Assembly: GCA_027563935.2 (NCBI GenBank) | Contig: CM050450.1 | Span: 10,089,957-10,153,956 of the forward strand | DNA: 64,000 nt | Direction of reading: 5' to 3' | DNA from: Costus lasius | Lineage: Eukaryota > Streptophyta > Magnoliopsida > Zingiberales > Costaceae | Shown here: piece after piece, positions 47,094 to 59,100 of the stretch | Layout of the letters: each line of letters begins with the position of its first letter | How positions within the stretch are numbered: position 1 is the first letter of the stretch | Position numbers and translations under genes: made by a program | Notes under the pieces: generated by a model | Told to the model about the DNA's origin: nothing | Database searches by the model: none | The model's input: the letters and a program-made list of their open reading frames with translations, nothing else

Positions 47094-47192
47094 CTGCATC
47101 ATAAGATTGCGAGATCGAGCATCAATCCCCATTTCGAAACAACGAGCAGCACAACAGAAACAAAACAAAAAATAATCAAAGAAACCACTTAC
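47094..47192 (-). other. 5'-UTR intron of the microprotein gene
   Basis: On the minus strand, CTCTCAG|GTAAGTGG (donor at 47192-47191) and TTATGATGCAG (acceptor ending 47094) bracket a 99-nt intron, 32 nt before the ATG. The donor is a full consensus match. Confidence 0.6.
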
Positions 47193-47499
47193 CTGAGAGA
47201 AAAATCAAGAAAAATCAATGCTGAGGCTTGTGATTCAACATCCACTTTGCCGAGTGATCGCCGGTAAGGTAACAAAATTGGAGAAGAGGCGAACATAAAT
47301 CAGTGGAGGATGCCACGAAAAGCAATCTCTACCCCTTTTGCTTTTTTAACTTTTTAGGTAGATCGAATAATTAATCGCAAGGGATTCACAAGATGAGCAT
47401 GGAGACTTCAACTCCTAGTTTTCTCCAAATTCACGGGAGCCGTCGATTTCGAGACTTCGACGGTCCGACCCCTGGCCTTTATTCACTAACGGCCGATTG

Positions 47500-48305
47500 G
47501 TGGGATAAAATTTTTAAACTGCTATTAATAATTTTATAAATATGCTAAACTATATTTTATTGTATAATACTATATTATACTATTAAAATTTATAAAATAT
47601 TTAATTAATAATTTTTTAACTTAAATTATTTAAAATAATAATATATTTTATTTTTTTTTAATATTAAAAATTTAAATTATTTAAAATAATAATACCTAAA
47701 ATTTTAAATTAAATTATGTATATTATTTTTTTTTGAAGAAATAAAAATTGTAAAAGCATCAAATTGTAGTTTTCCTAATTTCTGTTTTTTTTAATATTTT
47801 TTTACTTCGGTTCTTTATTACTAAATAATTTTTTTACTATTTTCTACATAAAAGCTGCTTAAAATAAACATTCAAGCAAGCCAAATAGACGCTAAGTTAA
47901 GTGGGGCTCTTACAATAATATAGAATATAGTGTTATAGTAAAAAAGAAATTTATCTTATATTTAAGGGATTCTACCTTTATCAGATATCGCTTAACTCAA
48001 TTAACCAAGGCCTGCATAAAATTTTTTTCTATAATCTTCCTTAGATGGTCTCTCTCTGAAAAATTGTGATCAAGTTATACTTTCTTCAGTTCTATTTCTA
48101 GTTTAATAGTTACTTTCTTCATTTGTTGTCGATTTTTTGTGCTCATAGCTTGTAAAGTCATGATCAACACAACTAGATATGTATTATCCATTTATTATGC
48201 TTTCCCATTGAGCAAAAAGATAAAAGGTGAAGGATTTAACTGTGCATTGGAAATAGTTTTAAAAGTTATATATTAATTATTCAAAGAAAGATGTGTCATT
48301 AACTT
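47500..48305. other. AT-rich intergenic DNA
   Basis: Long A/T tracts with a short duplicated 'aaattatttaaaataataat' motif near 47620 and 47680. No gene is seen. Confidence 0.6.
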
Positions 48306-48307
48306 TA

Positions 48308-49312
48308 AGACTATTGTCAAGCCCCGTATCAGCTTAAGCGCGCCACGTAAGCGATTCACGTCGATTTTTTTTTTTTTTCACTTCGTTCGCTCGAAGCGGC
48401 GCCCGCCTCGCTCGTCACAGCCGCGTGTGCCGCACGCCCGCGACGCAGCCGAGCGAGTCGCTGGAACAGGGGCTTGCGGCAGGGGAAGGGCTGCTCGCGC
48501 CCCTCGCCCTCAGCCTTCACCGGAAGTCGCCCCTCTGGACAACGGGAACAAGCCGGAGGTGGGGAAAACGGCCGTAGTTCGCCGGCCGGAAGAACGCAGG
48601 AAACACGCCGGGAAAATACGGAAAGAAGAACAAGGTGAGGGGAAATATTCGCTGGCTGTTTTTATTCCTCTCCAAAACAACTACCTAAAACCCCTCCCTC
48701 TCCTCTCTGTACACGCACAAAACGCTCCCTCTCGTCTGACCTCGCCGGCGCCGGAAAGCTCGCCGGAACGACCTCTGGTCGCCACCTGAGGGAAGGAGGA
48801 TGCGGCAGCAGTCTCTCGCCGCCGCTCGTGGAGGAGACAACGCGCTCGTCGCCAACTCCCGTCCATCCGCTGCTCGGGAAGGGTGGAAACTCTCTTCCGC
48901 CTGTGTCGTCGCCGCTGCTCGGGGAGACGACGTCTCCACCGCCGCGTGGAGCCAACCTCTCGCTGCTCGTGGAGAAGAAGGCACTCTTGGAGAGAGCTGC
49001 TCTGCAGAGGAGATGACGCTCGCAGGGGAGAGGACGCAATCTCGATCTCTTCTCTCCCTTTTCCCCGTCCGCTTCCGCTCGTCAACGGATCTCTGCGAAG
49101 AAGGGATGCCGCCCACTCTTCTGCACCAACTGCTCACCAGCTCCCCTCGCTTCAGCCGTCGCTGCGTCGACGACTCAAAGCTCTTCGCGCCTCTGCGCGT
49201 TGGACGAAAATGGCAGCGGGTCGGATCCGCTCGCCCGAAACCCGCATCAATCGCCTGGGTCCGCCGAGCCCGCCCGGATCCAGTTCACTGGCATCAAAAC
49301 TATTATTGGCTG
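48308..49312. other. GC-rich transposon-leader-like region
   Basis: The region opens TGTCAAGCCCCGTATCAG and is sharply GC-richer than its surroundings, with overlapping long frames on both strands of Arg/Ser/Pro-rich translation. A motif near 'tcgccgccgctcgtggagga' recurs at 48815, 48910 and 48950. The TGTCAAGCCCC start and the style suggest an LTR or leader of a retrotransposon, but no partner LTR was found. Confidence 0.4.
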
Positions 49313-49721
49313 GGGGTGAGCATAATTCGATAATTTTGATTTCAGTTTTCAGTTTTGCATTGATTTTTATGTAATTCGGTTTTTTGATTTTCGGTTTGAT
49401 AAAAAAATTTTAGTTTCATAATTAAAATTTTAGTTCCATAATTTACCGATTTACTAATACATATATATTAATATATAAAAAATAAATTTTTATTTATTAA
49501 TTTTAATTTCTTATCGATCAGTGATCAGTAATTTACCGATTTATTGATCGATAATATTTTAATAAATTTTTAATAGATTAATTATATAATATTTTAATAT
49601 TTTTTAATCAATAAATTGATAAAATCGATAATTTACCTATTTATCGATCGGTAAATATCAAGTTCAGTATCAATTTCGGTAATGAATTTTTTAGTTTCGG
49701 TAAATCAGTAAATGCTTATTC
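49313..49721. mobile_element. Non-autonomous hAT-like element
   Basis: Left GGGGTGAGCATAATTCG and right AATGCTTATTC are inverted relatives. Flanking octamers are ATTGGCTG (49305-49312) and ACTGGCTG (49722-49729), seven of eight identical. Interior 'aatttaccgatttat' motifs are repeated and inverted ('atcgataattt'). Length 409 bp, no coding sequence. Confidence 0.75.
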
Positions 49722-51505
49722 ACTGGCTGGTTTGGGGCTGCTGCCGCGGAAATAGCAAAAAATCGATTGTTTGGGGTTGTTTCATTGGCCGCAACCCTTA
49801 GAAAATCGCTGGCCCGCTGTCAACTTAATTGATGATTTTGGCATAATCAGAGAGAGAAAAAAATCAAGATGTCCCTGTTCCCTCGTGCAGACATTCCTCT
49901 CCTCGGGCATCACTCTCAACCTGAACGCCGGTGAACCAGCACTGCCGTCCAACTCTCCTTCCACCGTCGTCGAGATCTCCGCTGACACCTTCCGCCATTG
50001 TGCAGCCAATAGAACAGCGCCAATACCTTCCGCCATCGTTGAGCTCCTGCTAGCATCGACCCTTTCGCCGGTTCTAGCTAGCACCCCTTCTGTCGCCAGT
50101 TCTAGCCAGCTCTCCATCCTCGTCTCCTTCCGAGCTCCCTCCCCTTCTACCGGTTCGAGTGCTGGCTTCCGAGCTCCCTCCCCTTCTGCCAATTCCTATG
50201 ACGGCTTGCCTCTTCACTAGCAGGCCTTGCTGATCCTTGTCGTCGACTCCAACGACGAGCGGATGGAGTCCGAGAGCTGACGCTCCCACGCTCGACGGCT
50301 CCTCGTCGGAGCTCTAGCAGCTCCAGCCAGCAAGATCCCAGATCCTTCGCCCGAGATCCACCTCCAGCCATCGCCAGTGACCTCCAGCCATCACCAACGA
50401 CCTCATCCAGATCCAGGCTTCGCCCGCTCGAGAAGCGTCTGCAGCTCCAGCGGCCCTCCTCCCGGTTCCAGCTTCAGCTCCAGGTTTGCTCCAGCTCCAG
50501 CGGCCCTCATCTAGCTCCATCTCCTTTTGACGCTCAAGCTCCAGATTAGCGTCGAAGCCAGCCATCTCCTACCGCCGTCGTCTAGGCGATCGTCCAGCCA
50601 GTAGATCAGTGTCGCCGTCCAGCCGATAGATCAGTGCCATCGTCCACCTGTCTCCTACTGCCTTGTCCAGCCAGCAGCATCAGCCATTGGAGATGGAGAG
50701 AAGAGGGAGGAGCTCACATTGACCCTTAGGCCGTTCGAGTAGCTCGGCCGGCGGCAGGCGATGGCCGGTGCGACGTGCGCTGTTGGAGGTGCATACGTGC
50801 ATTTTGACATGTACTATATGTATGAATTGTAGAGGTAGTTACGTACATTTTGATATGTAAGAAGATTTCAATGAGCTAAATTATTCAAGCATTTCTTATG
50901 GTATGACTTGATGCCTTATTTGTATTTGTTATAGGAAAATATACTAAATGATTGAAATTTATCTTAAGATTTCAATGAGCTAAATTGTTCAACCATTTCT
51001 ATCGCTTTATGCCTTATTTGTATTTGTTATAGTGAAATATACTAAATGATTGAAATTTATCTTATGCTTAAAAATTTTTATAATGTATTATATTTGATTA
51101 CATGATTTTTTTATGCCTATAATAGCTCAACAATATTTGACTTATTATAACTTCCTTCTAAGATAAATTTAAAAAATATTTGATCATTATTTATTATATG
51201 CCAACTGAAAAAAAAAAGTAAATTTTTTACCTTTTAATTTTATTTTTTTTAATTTTCCCTCATAATTAATCCTTAATATTTTAATTATGGTAGTATCTCA
51301 CTCACTCTTGCCTGATTTTTTTTATTGTGTTCATTTCATTATGTTATGTTAATGCTAGTAAATTTTTACTTAATATAACATCACAACATTTTTATTTTGC
51401 TGGCCAGCACTTTTAATTTCCCAAATAGCTTCTTGCTTCCCCAGCCAGCTACCTTTCAACCAGCAAAAGCCAGAAGCAAAATTAGCCCCAAACTGGGCCT
51501 ATATT
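49722..51505. mobile_element. Possible 1.8-kb TIR element with GC-rich interior
   Basis: Left ACTGGCTGGTTTGGGGCTGC and right TTAGCCCCAAACTGGGCC are inverted relatives (GTTTGGGGCT core). The interior 49900-50760 is GC-rich with 'ccagctccagc' and 'agatcagtg' repeats and overlapping frames on both strands, followed by an AT-rich tail. No transposase is recognised. The hAT-like element 49313-49721 lies directly against its left end. Confidence 0.45.
50863..51064. repeat. Two-copy tandem repeat, period about 104 bp
   Basis: The unit starting agatttcaatgagctaaatt and ending 'atgattgaaatttatctta' is repeated at 50863 and 50967. The second copy lacks a few bases. Confidence 0.93.
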
Positions 51506-51519
51506 GCCTAATCTTTAGG

Positions 51520-52310
51520 CTGTATACTAGCGGGGATGGGAAAAGACGAAGGACGGGAAAAATCGCGAAAGGGAAAATAGGCTGGAAGGGAAATTTGCAT
51601 CATGTGATTTTCATGTGAGATCGCTTGCAGCTGCCATTCGTGTGAGGTCACTGTCCGCGAGGTCGGCATCCAGTGAGCTTGTCATCCCCATGAGGGGGAG
51701 GAGCATCCAGCGAGGTTGTCGTTCGCACGATCCGCACGAGGGGGAGGAGCATTCGTGAGGTCACTGTCCGCACGAGGGGGAGGAGTGTCTAGCGAGGTCA
51801 CCATCCACGCAAGGTCAACATTCGCGCGAGGTCGACGTCCAATAGCAGAGGTTAGCTTCAGAGGTGGTGAGCGGCGGCGGCGGCAATGTCCAGCGGCGAA
51901 GGCGATTTGCAGCAACAGCAACGAAGATGTCTGTGCGAGGGGGAGGAGCGTCCAGTGAAGTCTCCATCCAGCGAGGTCAGCGTCTGCACTAGGTCAATGT
52001 CCAGCGGCAGAGGTCAGCTTCAAAGGTAGCGAGCAACGGTGGCAGCAACATCCAATGACGAAGGCAGCAGGCAGCAACAGCAACAAAAGACGTCTGCATA
52101 AGGGGAAGGAGCGCCCGCAAGCTCACTTGCCTTATGCAATTTTTAAAATCTATCTGATTTGGACGGATTAGAAACGAGAGTTTTTGCCCTCGTTTATCTA
52201 TCCTATTTTTCCTTTTCTTATTCTGTCTGTCCTAATAAATAGCAGATTTTTTTTAATCTTTATCCCTTCCCTCCTAAAATCTTTTCTGGTAAATAGGCGG
52301 TTAGAATTGC
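51520..52310. mobile_element. Possible MITE-family element with GAGGTC tandem repeats
   Basis: The left 'tatactagcggggatgggaa' and right 'tcccttccctcctaaaatc' plus 'ctggtaaatag' resemble the GTTTACTAGGAAGG family ends. The interior 51640-52090 is built from degenerate repeats of GCGAGGTCGACGTCC, CACGAGGGGGAGGAGC and CAGCGGCAGAGGTCAGCTTC motifs. Frames on both strands are by-products of the repeats. Confidence 0.5.
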
Positions 52311-53134
52311 TAAGAACGTATGAGATGTCTTGGCATTTTAGATTTCATAAAAGTGGCTTATAAGATATATCATATGCCCTATTATCTTGGAAGATATAAA
52401 TCACTAGTCTTGCATCTGAGGAACAAAACTTGGTTGATCTAATTTGAAGCCCTCTACTATTATTTCTAACCTCTAAAGTGAATAAAAACAGGAAGATTAG
52501 CCTTCTTGCATGCAGGCCTTCATCATTTTTTTTAATATTGTCGCAGAGTCCACCTCACTTCATAATTTTTTTTCCAGAGAATCAAGCAAACTGCACCAAA
52601 GCACTTTTACTTCGTTTCTTAAACGTCATTTTAATTAAAAATAACTTGTGTGGTTTAAATTAAATTTACGAAGTTCCGGGGTGGAGGCTACAAAATGTGA
52701 TAAATTTGTAAACTATCAAACGCAAAATTAGATTAACATGGTTAAGCCATTAATGAACTCAAAATGAGATAAACAAAAATTTGTGGTTGTGGGGAAAAGA
52801 TACAGACTTGATGCTAGCTAGTTAATATCACAGCAGGATAGAGTCGGTCGAGACCTAAACAATAAAGTGAAAACAAACAAACAAATCGTTTCTCTGAAGG
52901 CAGAACATTGAGCATGCAATTTTTAGTTCAAACAGACTGGAAACGAAAAGAGTAGTGCATAAATTTCTGCAAACCTTCGTGTTCATCATGTTCATTTTCC
53001 TCGTAGAAAATGATGGTATGCAAACTTAATGGCACCTTATTCTGTAGTAACCAGCTCTTTTGACTCGGTTACCCGTAAAGTGCACGCTGAAACTACTAAT
53101 CCGCTGTAGGAGAAGACTGGTCCAGTTACTAAAT
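52311..53134. other. Spacer including the P5CR 3' UTR
   Basis: The minus-strand gene ends at 53135, so its 3' UTR lies just below. No other feature is seen. Confidence 0.6.
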
Positions 53135-56100
53135 CTACGACTGTGATAGTTCTCGGCATCGTTTAGTGGCAGCAATAACAGCACTTATCAGGGTACTGCG
53201 GAATGCTCCCTTCTCGAGTTCGTGAATCCCTGCAATTGTAGTGCCAGCAGGTGAAGTAACGGCATCTTTCAGCTGGCCAGGATGCTTTCCTGTCTGATTA
53301 ACCATTGTTGCAGCACCTAAAACCTGTAGAAAAAAAAATTAAGATCATAAACTATGCCGTTAACCAAAGGAAACAATTTTGCTGAATAGATCCACATGTC
53401 TCAGATTGCCATTATGCTAATCGGCTAAATTCAGCAAATAATTACGGCAGCAATTTGTCATACAGTAAACAAATTGATAATATTTATCCAAGAAACAAAA
53501 CATTTTTTTTACGATAAACACTTAAGTTTATTATGATTTGAATCTGGCGTAACTGACCAAACAAGGAATAAATTTTTAAAAAGATCCTATTCTAACTTGT
53601 TTATTCATATAGCAGACACAAGTATTCACTAGAATTCCAAGGAGATGAAGTATCTGAAGAAATCGTATGCAGGAGAACCCGTGGGAGGGTATGTATGCTT
53701 CCTAGCAACAATATTTTCTCTTCTATTTAACATAATTCAATTTTTTACCACTTATGGCTGGTTTTATCAGCTCTGTATTACTTTATTAGTTGTATTGCAC
53801 CAGCATTAGTGGCAAACCATAATCAAGACCATGCAGCAGCAGTGCACATTATAGTATAGGGCATGGAGCCCCAAAAGGACCTGCCAGTTTCGAGATCGAC
53901 TATACTATGCTGTTGGCCCACATGTAAGATTAATCTCAAGAGGAGCAGTCACTTGGAAATGCAATCATTTAAGTTGATACACCAAGGGCATCCAAGTTCT
54001 ATAGTTCTGTAATTTTGGCAATCCAAAGAAACTAACCGCTAGAGAGTTTATGCAAAATGTTGCTATTATTGTGCATCTTCTAATATAAGGCAAATGTAAT
54101 TTCTCATATCTGGAGCAGGTGATCTCCAAGAGAAAGGGCATTCTAGAATCTAGACTATAATTAAGAAGCAATTCATTAACATCCAAACAAATGTTGGCAA
54201 AATGTATGCACATAACAAGAACATTAGTCATGAAATAGAATCTTATCCTGTAAAAAATTGCTAGATGCAATAGTATTGACTGCTAAAACATTTTGATAGT
54301 GCCTTTACTCTGCATTTGTACAAGATGGGAATGCTTCAAAAAAATTTCAGTTATGTTCAAAAGATTGTGAGAATGCATTTAGTTATTAATGCCAGAAATA
54401 TTATAACAATTTCATTTGGAACATTTATACAGGACAAAGACTAGAAAAAAAAATTAGCACATACTGTCTGAGATGCTAAGTCAAGAGCAAGATTGCGAGG
54501 CAGACCAGCAGCCACTCCACCATCAGCCAAAGCCTCTATTGCTAGATATATGTACGCTGGGCCACTACCACTAATATTAGACAAGAAATTTGTTAGCGAG
54601 AAAGCATTGTTCAAGAATGAGAAGTTTGCAAGAAAAATCAATCACCTCGTCAAGCGCTCAATTCAAATGAATTTAGAAGTTAAAACAGTATAGTCAATTG
54701 AATAAACAATGAAGTTCTCTTATCTAAATATCAGCATCAGACACGAAATGTACCTCAAGCCAGTTACAGCATCAAAATACTTTTCATCTGCTGTCCATAC
54801 CTTTCCAATTGCACGGAACAAACTGGTCACACGCTCTTCATCTCTGTCAGTTGCCATCTCGCCTCTGCACAACACTGAGAATATGCAACACTTTAGTGGT
54901 ATTAAATGTCATTTTACAGGTTTCTCACACGAGAAAAATGTTAAACTTTCCACTAAAATGAAAAAGAATAAGAATATGAATGACTTGCATACAGCTCAAG
55001 GTATTATTCCAATTTCTGATAAATGAAGACTAACTTCAATTCTTTGTTTTATCAGAGTACTCTAAGAAATTTCAGGTGTTATGTGAAGCATGAAAATTAG
55101 CAATGCGTTTGGGTATAAAAGTTGAGTATACACACAAAGTTCCACCTGCCAGTATGACCCAAGAATCCATGCTAACAAATGCATGAATCAGTATCTAGAG
55201 GCTAGAGTTATAAGTGTAGTATTAGCAAATACGAAGTTAAAAAAACAAGGAGCTCACATGTGAGATTTTTTTTTTTAATAAAAAAAATAAGCTTATACAA
55301 TGCTGTACAAGAAAGGATAGACCAGAGAGAAATGGGGGAAAGGCAAGGCACAAAAGTGACTTTTGTAAAGACATGAACCAACAAGACATTTCTTGGCGCT
55401 AGAGTTTATTATGACTTCTCCCACTTCCGAGAATTAGAATTTCTCCAACTGATATTTAAATAAACAAAGTGGAGTAATCTAATTGAATTTCTCCAAACTG
55501 ACATTTATATAAACAAAGTGGAGTAATCTGACGTGAAAAGCATCAATCTATTCTACTGAAAGAAGTTAAAGCTAAAACAATAAAACATGAAGCAGAGAAA
55601 TACAATGCAACTTCTGAACATCAGGATAACAATTGCCTGTCGCCTGTTACACGCAGCTTACCAGCTTGCAGGACGAACCAACAACAAATGGTACACAATC
55701 ATACAAACAGAAGAGGAACAACGTGGTTTGGCATAGAGAACTTCAATATTATTAAGACAGTAGAAAAATATAAAATATGAGTTGCCCTTAAATAGAATAA
55801 GAAATCTGAGACAAAGACAGCAAATTGGGTTGATTAGGAATATATGCAGATCAAGCAAGGACATCTGGTCTATTTCTATATGACTGCAAAGACATAGGGC
55901 ACAAGCCACTAGCACAGGCATTCTCGACCCTGTCATCTGTGGGTTTGTAATTCTTCATCCGTGCGTTCCTCCAACATCACACTTGGAGATTAATTCTCAA
56001 TTTAGCAATCATCAAAAACAAAAATAATATACTCAGAAACACAGTGCAACCCCTCCACTAACCATCAAGATTAGCTTAGGCTATTTAGTCAATTCTCTAG

Positions 56101-59100
56101 TTCTCTACTTGTACTCAAGAAAAACCTATCTTTCAATAATCCTCAAAGCAATAATAATTAAGTTGAATGCGCCTTGTGTTCCGATTCGAGAATCGAATCG
56201 TCCCTCAAGTCATCACCGGCGAAAATTCGTGCAAAGCACGCCCTAATAGAAGAATAACAAAACACCCGATGATTCCACTCTAAACCCTAGACCCTTATTT
56301 ATAACACTTTCCTACTTAGCGGATTGGCTATAACATAAACCCGGATCCGCTTTATTAAATATCCAACTCCTAATACTGGGTCCGTAACAATTGCCCTCTC
56401 TTTAAATAAGTCTTGCTCAAAATTTATTTAAGAAAATTTCAACTTGTGCCTCATCCAGGTTCCCAAGTTGCTCGAGCTTCTCCCTCTAGTTCCTCCTCAG
56501 CAAGGTCCCTCTCCTCGTCTTCTGCTAGGATCATGAGTCTCAAGTCTTTGTTCGCGCAGCGATGCATCGGATGGTAGGCTGATCGCATCTAAAATATAAT
56601 CCTTTTTTTTGTTTGGATTTAAAATCTTGGTAAGAAAGGTATCTTCCTCCTCGGTTTTTATTAGTTGTCTGACTCCCCTCTCGCGTCTGTTGAAGTGTAT
56701 TCTCGCTAATTGGAGGTTGAGGTCGGCTGCCCTCAGCTACATTGGTCTTGGACGACATAGTGCTCCCTGGCTTGTCTTCTATATTGGTTCTAGCTCCTCC
56801 CGAATAATGTCATTCTGTTTTTGTGGCCCTCAACTGTATGTATGATGAAATACTAGTCCTTCCCCCTACGGTGCTTTCAGTCTGTCTAGTAATGCTTTCC
56901 TTATCAGTTAGAACCCCTTCAAAATTCCTGATCAGTTGTATCGCCTTCCTCCTTGTGGGAGGATTGAAAGTGCGCACCCACATTCTGATCTCCTCGTGCA
57001 ATCCACTAAGAAAGTAGCTCAAATATTGTGAAGCAGATAATCTTGGGACTCTTGCCACTAATCTTTCAAATAGCTCAACATATTCGCCCAGTGATTTAGA
57101 CTCTTGCTCCAATGAAGATAACATCTCAAAAGGGTTGGTTGCATTAGATTCACTGAACCGTTCAATAAGTTCTTCCTTTAAAATGTCCAAGTGAGATTGG
57201 GTTTTATTCTACTCACCCAACTAAACCAATGAATAGCTGGACCTTCCATACTCACAAACGTCAAAGGAACTCAATGGTGATTAGCGGTTCCTTGCACGAT
57301 AAAATATTGTTCAACCTTTGTGATCCACCCTAGTAGGTCTGTCCCATCAAACACAAGTAATTCCACTTTCCGACACATCAATCTACGTTCCTCATGATTG
57401 TGTGCGCCCCACTCCATAGAATCAGCCATAAACTCATCTCTGGCATTTTTCATATAAGTCTCGTGGCGTGGTTCATGTCCTATAGCTTCCCTTATCAAGG
57501 AATTTCCTCGCACATTGCCTCCATTAGTTGCTGTTGGATTTGCCCATGCTGGTTGCCACAAATCATCTTCTATCACCTGAACCTGCTCATCATGTCAATC
57601 TCTCTCTCTATTACCAGCCTCTTGTGGAAGTATACCCCGTGCTCGTTCCTTAGGATGTTGTATAGGATTACCCGTGCCTTCAGTCATTTTTTCCTTTATA
57701 AAGGTTGAGAACATCTCCTTCAAGTCAGACATATCTTCCCTAAGCCTCCTTTTATCTTCCTTAACTGCCCAATATCTCTCCTCATTCGTCACCTGTTCTT
57801 CTCTGTGCTTCTCCTCCATTGTCATAATCTCGGCTATACTTTTCTCTAATGCTTCTAATCTCGTCTCAGATCTAGTGGATGTCGTGGTGAATCACAATCG
57901 ATACAAAGAATCGACCCTTCAATGTCTCCCCCACAACTTTTTTTTTGCTACAGTAACAAGTAATATTTTTTTTTAGTCCCACTGCACGCCGAGATCTTCC
58001 GCCGCCAAAGTCTGTCACCGATCAACAGCCCTCTCCGCCAGCTAGGGTTCCGGTCAAGTCCCCTTCGCGGTTAGGGTTTCGGGAGAAAAAATCAGCCGCT
58101 AACTACTTATGTCGTTGTCGGCGCTCTGTTGGTCACCTGACGCTGCCTTCGCTGCATCGTGGTCGACGTCTGACGCAGCGCCCGCAAGACCTCCAACGCA
58201 AGAACGTGGAAGATGATTCTAGTTGGAGAAGATTCATCAAAGACGAACGCCAGGAATTTCTTCCGCCTCCTCTCAAATCAATTTGGCAGAAGCCGCCTGG
58301 ATCTGCGCGAGACATCGCCGCTACCCGCCTGGATCCACGTGAGACGCTGCTGCTGCCGCCTGGATCCGCGCCGAGGATGGCTGCCGATGGTGTCCTTGGC
58401 AGACGGCTGCCACTAATACGTCGATAAAGCAGCGCCAAGAAGATGCCTATTCCGTCTGCAGATTCCTTGCCTAGGATTCTGCTTGCCAACGGCTCCCTGC
58501 TTCACCAACGATGATGTTGTCCCTCCTTCGTCACGCTCTAGGGTTTCAAGGTCTACCCATGATAATAGATCTGTCATGTAGATCTATTACCGACAACAGA
58601 ATTTCTTCTGCCCTTATCCGTCGCCGTTCCACCGGTTTCCTGGTGAACGGTGATCGATCCGGCAGGTCAGACCATTGTTATAATTCGAGAATCGAATCGT
58701 CCCTCAAGCCGTCACCGGCGAGAATTCGTGCAAAGCACGCCCTAATAGAAGAATAACAAAACACTCGATAATTCCACTCTAAACCCTAGACCCTTATTTA
58801 TAACACTTTCATACTTAGCGGGTTGGGTATAGACCTGGCAAAACAGGTCAGCGGGTCGTGTTCGGGTTGACCCGTTTATGACCCGTGACCCGATTAACTT
58901 AACCCGAACACGATTCATTTAATTAATTGGGTCAGATGATCTAACCCAAACACGACCCATATATATTCGGGTCAACCCGACACGACCCGATTAACCCGTT
59001 TAATATTAAATAATTCAAATAAATATTTATAAAAATATATATATATAATTATATAAATGTAAAAATATTAACCCGATTAACTCGACACGACACGACTCAA

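Noticed and set aside
48427..49374. Several overlapping 120-177-codon frames on both strands
   Set aside because: High GC and Arg/Ser/Pro-rich translation in many frames at once. No family resemblance and no splice context. Treated as GC-rich transposon-leader DNA.
49771..50220. 149-codon Ser/Pro/Ala-rich plus-strand frame
   Set aside because: Compositionally biased, overlaps equally long minus-strand frames, and lies inside a probable TIR element. No start context or homology.
54441..54693. Frames on both strands at 54.4-54.7 kb as separate genes
   Set aside because: The minus frame is P5CR exon 54465-54570 with intron read-through, and the plus frame is its shadow.
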